This document shows positions 56,700 through 64,000 of a stretch of DNA of 64,000 bases, piece after piece; within the stretch, counting starts at the first letter, position 1; every line of letters starts with the position of its first letter. This DNA comes from Annona cherimola (Eukaryota > Streptophyta > Magnoliopsida > Magnoliales > Annonaceae), in NCBI GenBank assembly GCA_030490835.1, contig CM059971.1:69148224-69212223 (forward strand), written 5' to 3'. The position numbers and the translations under genes are program-made. The notes below the pieces were generated by a model. It was not told the origin of the DNA. It worked only from the letters and a program-made list of their open reading frames with translations, and did not search any database.

Positions 56700-57186
56700 A
56701 AAAGTTCTTGGCATACCCAACAATCCAACCAAAACTTTGTTGACTTCTCATTCTGTATCACCCAAGAATGATTGTCTTTCACTAGTTCTACAATCCTTTT
56801 CCAAACATAAAATTTGGATGAAGAAGATCTTCGAAATTCAATATCATCATATAAATTATGGTATTCGCCTCTAACAAGAAGCCTATAGAGAATATGGTTT
56901 TGTTAGAAAATGCCAACTTCGTTTTTTTAGTAAAACTTTATTGAGTCTCTTTATTTTTTGAATACGAAGACAACCAAAATATTTCTTACATATATCATCC
57001 CATTTGACAAAGTGTAGCTTTTCTTTGTCTCAATGCTTCCCAAATAAATGTTCTTTTCATCTTATCAATGTCATTATACTCTAACATAGAAAACTTCAAA
57101 TTTTGAATTGCATAAGTTAGTATGGTCGATAAAACTAATTTTTGAAGAGTCATCCGTCCTAGTAAGATAGTTATTGAGTTTTTCAC
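56700..57186 (-). pseudogene. LINE reverse transcriptase fragment (C-terminal)
   Basis: On the minus strand the frame at 57186 downward reads LLGRMTLQKLVLSTILTYAI and IDKMKRTFIWEA. A shift into another frame gives KEKLHFVKWDDICKKYFGCL and RIQKIKRLNKVLLKKRSWHF. These match the thumb region of plant LINE reverse transcriptases (GRxTLxxxVLxxIPxY, RxFIWG, HxVxW, GGLGIRxLxxxNxALLxK). The same region of the intact LINE lies near 14940-15220. It is a frameshifted fragment with no endonuclease, catalytic FADD or RNase H. Confidence 0.7.
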
Positions 57187-57599
57187 CCAGCTAAACTTGA
57201 CTAAATCTTTCTAATATTTCTTTGAAATGACTCTGTCCTACTCAATAATGATTCAGCTTTACACTAAGATATTAATTAATATTTTCAATTAATTTAATAC
57301 TCGTAATGCGATTCAAGTTCATTTCAAAAGAATGGGCAATACCGAGGAACAAAAAAAATTGTAGAACCCAGCTTTTCACTCTTTTTCTTTGCTTTTTTTT
57401 TTCTTTTGTTCTTTTTTTAGTAAGAAGCCAAAGCAAAATTACGAAAAATATGATATGATGCCTCCTGTTTCAGAACCAAGGGTAGAAAGGTTGATTAATC
57501 ATCTTCGGGCTTGAAAATTTGTCGCTTGTTTGCTGCTGTGTCTCTAGAATGCTTCTGGACGTCATTGGACCAGGAAAATTTTCAGGTTCTATCACAATG

Positions 57600-57865
57600 G
57601 TCTTTTCAGCACCTTTTCAGCACATGTCACGTCAGTGATTGACTTGTTTTGTCTTCAAGCTAACTGCACCAGGAAACTTTTTAGGTCCTATCGGCACTTG
57701 TCACGTCAGTGGTCTTGTCAGCGCCTTTTTGCCTCCTCCAGCTTTTGGTGCGTCTTGTCAGCACCTTATCAGCACCTGTCACTTCAATGGTTTTGTCAGC
57801 GCCTTTTCAGCACCTGTCACATCAGTGGTCTTGTCAGCGCCTTTTCAACACCTTTAGATGGATGT
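57600..57865. repeat. CAGCRCCTTTTCAGCACCTGTCAC minisatellite-like array (short form CAGCGCCTTTTCAGCACC)
   Basis: Four to five irregular units of TCAGCGCCTTTTCAGCACC followed by TGTCAC(A/G)TCAGTGGTCTTG, roughly 45-60 bp each, partly interrupted. Confidence 0.7.
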
Positions 57866-57949
57866 TTGCAAATCGGGGCCCTTTCAGCGTCAGTGTAGAC
57901 TCTGCCTGTTTCGAGTACCTCCCATGAAGCGGTTTGGACTTTCTAGCCC

Positions 57950-58420
57950 AACCTGTCCGAGGTGTTTCTGAAGAAGCTTCTGGACCAAAAAGCTTCCTAA
58001 GTCCGGAAGGAGTGATTTTTTTGCCCAAATTTTTTTTAATGGCTATTAATGATTTAACTCTTGGATATTAATCTACATGGCTCGTTTTACACATACACAC
58101 TTTTACGACATCATACGCAACAACCTGTGCCTTAGAGAGCCTCCCGAAGTTACCCGGGTTGATCACCTTCAGAACTAAAAAATTTTTAGGTCTGAGTGTC
58201 TGTCCCTTTTTTAAGGTGTGATTTTTTTGGCGAAAAATTATTTAGTGATAATCAACAATCTAACTCTTGGAGACCCTTCCTTTAGGCTCGTTTTACCTGC
58301 ATAAACAATTACGAGTTAATATGCAATGGTTTACCCCCTTTACAAGCTCTCTCCAGTTCATGAGCTAGACACCTTTGGACCTAAAAACATCTTAGGTCCA
58401 GGCGTCATTTGGGCGTTTTC
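57950..58420. repeat. ~207-bp diverged tandem duplication
   Basis: GTGATTTTTTTGCCCAAA (58011) and GTGATTTTTTTGGCGAAA (58218) start similar units, each with AACTCTTGG, GGCTCGTTTTAC and a later CTTAGGTC-like stretch. Such repeats are common in the 3' untranslated part of plant Ty3 elements of the Tat/Ogre type, which fits the LTR-like segment that follows. Confidence 0.6.
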
Positions 58421-58569
58421 ATTCCAGAAACAGAGAAATCTTACTACCGGGAGGAGGAAGAAGACCCGGAACCTCGCTGTCCAGAAAGGGGAACGCCCGA
58501 TCTTCATATTTCTGCCCCCTTTGTGCCCGATGCAAACTTGTAGTGTCGTCCCCAGTGGAGTCGCCAAGC

Positions 58570-59697
58570 TGTAGCACCCGCCGCAAGTGCTACGATGGGT
58601 TCAAACACCTTTCTCGTTTCTCGTGAAATCTGGGCTGGATAGAAAGGGTCGGAACCTGCGTTTCTCATAGAATAGAAGGGATGTTAGTATAGGCAATCTT
58701 TATATAGCATTGGCATATGGGTGTCCTCCCATCGATTCGATGGCATAACAGCTAAGACAAGGCTTTTTATACACGGATTGAGCCACGGATTTGGCGGCGT
58801 ATTATGCTGGAATCTGCGGATCTGTGCGCGCCCGCCTTGCCAAAGCACCGATTCAAACAAGCGCATTAATACTAACACAAAACCAAAAAAATGGAGTCGT
58901 CACTGATCTTGAGAGGGAGATCAGTCCCTGTTTTCGTTGAATAAGAACACCGGTCTTATAGATCTGGGATCCAAATCTTCGGATTAAAACGGATATGGCA
59001 AAAATCCGTTAACCCAAAGCCGATTACATGGGCATGAAAAGGGAAAAATAAAAATAAAAATGAAGAATCTGAAGAAGAGGGAGAGGGAGGGTGTAAGAGG
59101 AGAGGAGAAACCGGGGCGCCGGGATTTTGCTGCAGACTCTCGTCCTCCTCCTTAGGCATGCCTCCTCATGTGTGTGGGAATGAGAGCTTGACTCCCTTTT
59201 TATAGATGTGGAGTGGGCCTTCGGGCCATGGGCCATGACTGGGTGCCCGTTGCGGTTGGGCTTGGATATTGATGGAGCTCATTGCTTCAAGTGGGTCGTT
59301 GTTGAGGCATGATGGACTGTAGTTTGAAGAGCCCACTTTTGGGGGCTAAGGCTGGATCTGGTGGGCTGCTATTGTAGAGCTCAGTTGTTGTGTCTGGTGA
59401 GCTGGATCTGGTGGGCTGTTATTGTAGAGCCCAGTTGCTGTATCTGGTGAGCTGGATCTGGTGGGCTGCTATTGTAGAGCCTGTTCTGGTAGCTTGGTGG
59501 AGTTTTGCTCCTGTGGGCCGAGGCTAGGTAGGCTCGTCTGGTGGTAGGCCTGGCTTGGTCATCTTTGTTTTGAACTCGTTCTGAATGGGCTGTGGTTTTA
59601 AGGCACATTATCAATTGTTTTGTTGTTGGGCTTGGATTTTAGCTCACACACATGTTTCATTTTTTTTTTATTTGGACTTAAGGGAAGGGTGTCTACA
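58570..59697 (+). mobile_element. Putative LTR of a Ty3-type element
   Basis: Starts TGTAGCACCCGCCGC directly after CCCAGTGGAGTCGCCAAGC, text that in my recollection commonly precedes the 3' LTR of plant Ty3/Tat elements. Ends GGGTGTCTACA, exactly where the segmental duplication starts. No second LTR or coding region was found. The boundaries rest on TG...CA and context only. It contains a 50-bp tandem repeat at 59351-59488. Confidence 0.4.
59351..59488. repeat. 50-bp tandem repeat
   Basis: About 2.75 units starting GCTGGATCTGGTGGGCTG at 59351, 59401 and 59451. Confidence 0.92.
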
Positions 59698-60161
59698 CAT
59701 ACTCTCCCTCTTCCTATTTCATTTCATTTCTGTTAGATACTTACGCTTGGATACATAGTTGGTTTTGCAAGTGTGTGATTCTAATCGCGGCGAAGTTTAA
59801 GATGCAGTAAAGATCATTGGCTTCCACATTTATACCCAAAAGGTACTCCATTATTTATATTAAATACTTACATTGGCAGCGAAGACACAAGGTTGCGCCT
59901 TGGCTCACGAAGAGATTATCAAAAATTCAAATAATGGACTAGTTAACTTTTGATCATTCAATCATGAGTTTTATATAATTTAGTAATATGTACATAAAAT
60001 ATGTTGTTGAAAAAAATTATTTTAATTTCTCACCATGACTTGGCTTGAGGTTTAACGAGGTTAATTGCTACATTGTTTTTCAATAATTATTAAAATTTTA
60101 GTTGTAGCATTGACAATGATGTATGCCACTAAATACCATACGGATTTCAAGCTAGAATTTT

Positions 60162-60451
60162 AGGAGGGTGTTTAGCAAGTAAAATTTTTCACCTAAATCT
60201 TTTCAATCTAAAATTTTTTATTCTCTACAACTCTCTTATATTTGAATTATTTATTCACATCTTCCTATACAGACTGCCCTATTTTTTAATCATTTCTACA
60301 CAATTACCTATACGACAACCTATCTCTTATAACATTATTATCTTTATTTCTCATTATTACTCCTATCTTATCATATTATTTTCTATCAATTTAATAATTT
60401 TACACCAAAAAATTTTTATTTAAATTTTTTATCACTTTCCAAACACGCCCT
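60162..60451. mobile_element. MITE of the GTGTTTGG family (duplicate of 33351-33640)
   Basis: Left AGGGTGTTTAGCAAGTAA, right inverse of AAGGGCGTGTTTGGAAAGTG. The left terminus is closer to the family pattern than in copy 1. Confidence 0.55.
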
Positions 60452-61581
60452 TAATTTGTTGCCTAATGTCTTAATTTTTTAGCATGGGATTGTGTTATGT
60501 CATAAGCAATTAGGTCTACCTAGGTCATCTGCAAATCTATTAAATAACTATTAAAGTCTATAAATATCAATATGTGAATTTCATCCACTCATAATATAGA
60601 GAACCATTTGGCCATCCACTGTAGACTATAAGCATACATGAAAAAGTACCTGTTGCATGGATATGTCCATTTGCCTTGACACTCATCCCAAATTCATATG
60701 CTACCCACCAATAAATACTTTGCATCTAGTTCCATCTATAATTAGTGTACCCATCACAGGGCTTATTCTATTACAATAAGATAAGCTTATTTTAATAAGA
60801 TAAGATAAAATAAAATAATCAATACCATACGGCTCGTTTATAAATAGAGAGCACTTCGGTTCCTCTCCTAAGGCAAATCCCATCAACGTACTCTCCTTCT
60901 TTATTTCGTTTCTGTCTAGCATCTAGGTTGTGAATACATGATTGGTTTCTTCTAATCGGTTGATGAAGATTAGGATGTAGGGCGAGATACAAACCCAGAA
61001 AATGATTATAGACTACGCGTTTAATGTAAATCTTAAAATCAATTACATATTTACGACATAAATGATGAATATAGATGATAAGTCTTAAAAATAAATTTTT
61101 TACTAGTCATGTTCCCATTATTACAATACAGACATAAAAATAAATCATACATGTCCAATCTCAATACATGCTTTTTTTTAACAATTAAAATAAAAATTAT
61201 TCTTTTCTTAAAAAGTTTTCTATGGTCCAATTTCTAACATTCAACTTGATTTACCTACCTGTAAAATAATGGATTAGTCTCAACACATTTAGCAGGTGAA
61301 AAATCATTTAAGAATGGATAATAGCCAAATTAAAACTTAATTAAATTATATAAAATAAATATTTAATTTAGTAACTTTAAAATTGGGACTTGAATGCAAA
61401 TTTTAACTCTTTCATTGAGTCAAAAAGCATTAAAAATATACAAATTAACTACTCGATGATAAAAATTGAAGTTAAAATGATCAATTTATAGCAAAACATA
61501 ACAGACGATCTACACTAAGCCACCTCTTAGCGGCCATTCAGTGCAGCAGGCAAGCTCCACCATAATGATAACAAGCATGCG

Positions 61582-62466
61582 TAGGGGTGCAGCTCGGGCT
61601 TATGAAACTCGGGTTCACCTCAACCCTAACCCTAACCCTATTTGTAAAACTTCAACCCTAACCCTAACCTAACCCTAACCCTATTTGTAAACCTCAACCC
61701 TAACCCTATTTTTGAAATTCGGGCTCGGGTTGACATCTTCTATTAATATGTCTTTGTTACTCATCTTATATATAATTTTTTATCACAAATCGATTATATA
61801 AAAAAGTTTAAAAAACAATTTATTGTATGAAATTAAGAAAAATTCAAATACCGCTTAAGAGTAGAAAGAAAGAAACATGTTTTGAACATTCTCTTTGTAT
61901 CAAGTAGAATATGGATTATATGTAAACGTTGTCAATAAAAGTGTATTATTAATCATTAATTGTATTTTTTTTACTCCTCTATTGTTTTAAGCTTATTTTA
62001 CAACTATAATTTTAAAGTTCTCATAAATTTTTCCATTGGAAAAAAATATCTCAAAAAAATTTAATATTTAGTATCACAAGATTTCGTTAGTCAAAAGGCT
62101 TCAGTAGAAAAGGCGTGAAGAGTAATTTTTTTAAAAAAAACTATTGGACCTGTATCGTAATGTAAATTGGGAATAGGTATTTTATCGAAATCACGTAAGA
62201 CGTTAGATTGTCTCGGCGATGAGCTGTCCATGCCTGTCATGCCGTACTCCTGTTGTCCATCATCCATCCATGAGTAATATGTTATTATTATAATATAAAT
62301 TATATATTTTATATAAATGCAAATTCGGGTTCGGGCTTGCCTGAACCCGAAACCGAGACCTATTTGAATTCGGGTTCGGGTTGAAAATCTCAGAGTTTCA
62401 ACACTGCATTGTTTCGGGGTTCGGCGGGCCGGGTTCGGGCCAAACCCAGCCCAAGTTGCACCCCTA
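61582..62466. mobile_element. hAT-like insertion, perfect TSD and empty site
   Basis: 885 bp. Left end TAGGGGTGCAGCTCGGG, right end CCCAAGTTGCACCCCTA, flanked by AGCATGCG twice (61574-61581 and 62467-62474). The matching place in copy 1 (34760-34767) has a single AGCATGCG and no element, which dates the insertion after the duplication. Subterminal repeats are AACCCTAACCCTA on the left and TTCGGGTTCGGG on the right. No transposase. The open frame at 62091-62471 minus is composed of these repeats plus AT-rich filler. Confidence 0.93.
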
Positions 62467-64000
62467 AGCATGCGAGATGTATGAACTCCGAAGCATGCAT
62501 TTATCCAAAGCCAACCTAAATTAGTTGCATTAAAACAAAACCAAAGTCATTGACGTCTTATGTATCTGACTACTAATTGGATTCCATTAACTTCCATATA
62601 TATTAGTGTGTGTATATGGCAAAAACATGTCAATGCATTTATTTAATAAAATAAAAGCATAAAAAAGAAAATGATCGCATTATTAACGCATGCACTTAGG
62701 CATAAATTCAGGCATAATTTATCTACGTAATTATATCTTTGAAATTTTTAGGATTATAAAATTATGACAAATATATATAATCCTTATCTAAAAGTCATGT
62801 ACATGTGATATAAATGTCATAAACAATTAATTAAAAATAACTAATTAATTGTACAAGAATAATTGCAACGCAAAATAAATAATTATTGGAACCCATTATT
62901 AAACTTCCAAATAAAAATCCTACTAGCCTATGCTCGTTAAGTTCAACCTTAACCCAACTTATCCATATAAACTTTATTACGTGAAATCTTTATCAATTAC
63001 TTCTGATGGAGCCCACATGCCTAGGGAGGCAAAAATATATTTTCCTTATTTTCTTAAGACAACTACACTCGAATCTAAATCTCTAAGACATATGGACCTC
63101 CGTATGTCAATCAAGCTACACACATTGTTGAAATAATATTTATAATTAAATTAAAAATAAGACCAAAAGCATATAAAAATAACAAATAGGTCAAGCCCAT
63201 TAACAATTATGTAGGCCGAATTGATCAAAAGGTCAACCCTTATTATCCTTCCTAAATTTTGACCAAGACAACTTAAAATTTTAGAATCTTTAGACGCAGT
63301 AAAGATCCTTCCCTTTCGCAATTATATATAAAAGGCAAGCCATTATTTATGTTGAAAATACTGACAAGCAGAAAGAAGATAAGGAGAGGGAATAGGTTTT
63401 TGGGATTTTCATGGCTTTTGAGATTGAGTGTTGAGGCGGGACTTGAGATAAAAGGAGTATAGCTTCAGACCATAAAAAAATCATTTCATCAATTGAAAGT
63501 AGATTTTCTTTTGATTGCTTTGATTAAGAAAATTGTTCAGATATTAAGCATAGATTATTTGATGCATAGATCTTGCCATTTGTAAAAGTGGTCGTCAGAT
63601 ACGTTATTGAGGCATTGACAACTAGAAATATTTGTGGATGCAGAAATATGTTAGTAATTTCTAAGTAATGGGTTTTACAAATTACTTAAATAAGCCTGAA
63701 CATCATTTTTATATTTTTAATTTTAAAATATAAAGGAATGGGGCAACCACAACCCATCAGATGGAGAAAGAAGATGCTCTTTGGATTTCGGGAGTAGATT
63801 TTTAAAAATCTAAAAGAAATATTTAAAAATCTCCAAAATTGGTAAAAATTGATACACATGTTAAATATACTTAGATTAAATACAGCTTCCGATAACCCTC
63901 TGTCTCAAATTCGGTAAGTATATCTATGAGTGTTAACGGATTAGGTTGGATGGGTTGGAGCCTAATCCTAATCCTAACTCATTTAAAATATCTCAACTCT

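Larger units (their letters stand above)
59697..64000 (+). repeat. Segmental duplication, copy 2 (cut by window end)
   Basis: Same order and orientation as 32891-36304. It is longer because of the 885-bp insertion at 61582-62466. The left end of the 576-bp hAT relative is present at 63930-64000, running off the window. No conserved gene. Confidence 0.9.

Noticed and set aside
58326..58574. 82-codon frame before the putative LTR
   Set aside because: It lies in the tandem-repeat-rich region and contains no motif of a retroelement protein.
61620..61710. Telomere-like AACCCTAACCCTA repeats
   Set aside because: They are short, interrupted, and lie in the subterminal part of the 61582-62466 element, where motif clusters are expected. 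They are not an interstitial telomere.

Overview
The window looks like an AT-rich intergenic stretch of a flowering-plant nuclear genome. The evidence is a Sirevirus-like Copia element, a plant-type LINE with zf-RVT and RNase H domains, several hAT-like elements, a tRNA-type SINE, many short inverted-repeat elements (MITEs), and two single-exon genes for small secreted peptides. I could not identify the species. Only the two peptide genes look like intact host genes. Everything else I can support is mobile DNA, its debris, or tandem and segmental duplication.

Layout: 440-5595 is a decayed hAT element with an 8-bp target duplication. 8004-8255 (minus) is a small secreted peptide gene. 10463-16739 is a nearly complete LINE with a 13-bp target duplication and three visible inactivating changes. 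18-24 kb holds MITEs, an element sitting inside a TA microsatellite, and an old divergent copy of a repeat block. 24923-30722 is a non-autonomous LTR retrotransposon that contains a SINE and five copies of a ~604-bp tandem unit. 32891-36304 is one copy of a segmental duplication and 59697-64000 is the other, in the same orientation. 36226-36801 is a short hAT relative with a perfect 8-bp target duplication. 37351-37715 is a fold-back element with 103-bp arms. 44208-48625 is a truncated Sirevirus-like Copia element (5' LTR, gag, protease, part of integrase). 49417-50895 is a two-level tandem repeat. 52042-52281 (minus) is the second peptide gene. 54801-56344 is a hAT-like element with a GC-rich interior. 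56.7-59.7 kb holds a LINE fragment, minisatellites and a putative LTR. 61582-62466 is a hAT-like insertion whose empty site is preserved in the other copy of the duplication.

The two peptide genes are paralogues. They share a signal peptide and a TATA-box promoter but differ at the C terminus. The one at 52 kb ends in a YxRGC-x5-C segment resembling the C-terminal half of RALF peptides. The one at 8 kb instead ends in a Lys/His/Asp-rich tail encoded by trinucleotide repeats. I see no operon, CRISPR array, tRNA or rRNA gene. No new biochemical system is convincing; the most unusual items are the divergent peptide pair, the 604-bp array inside an LTR element, the two-level tandem array, and a family of hAT-like elements with clear insertion footprints.
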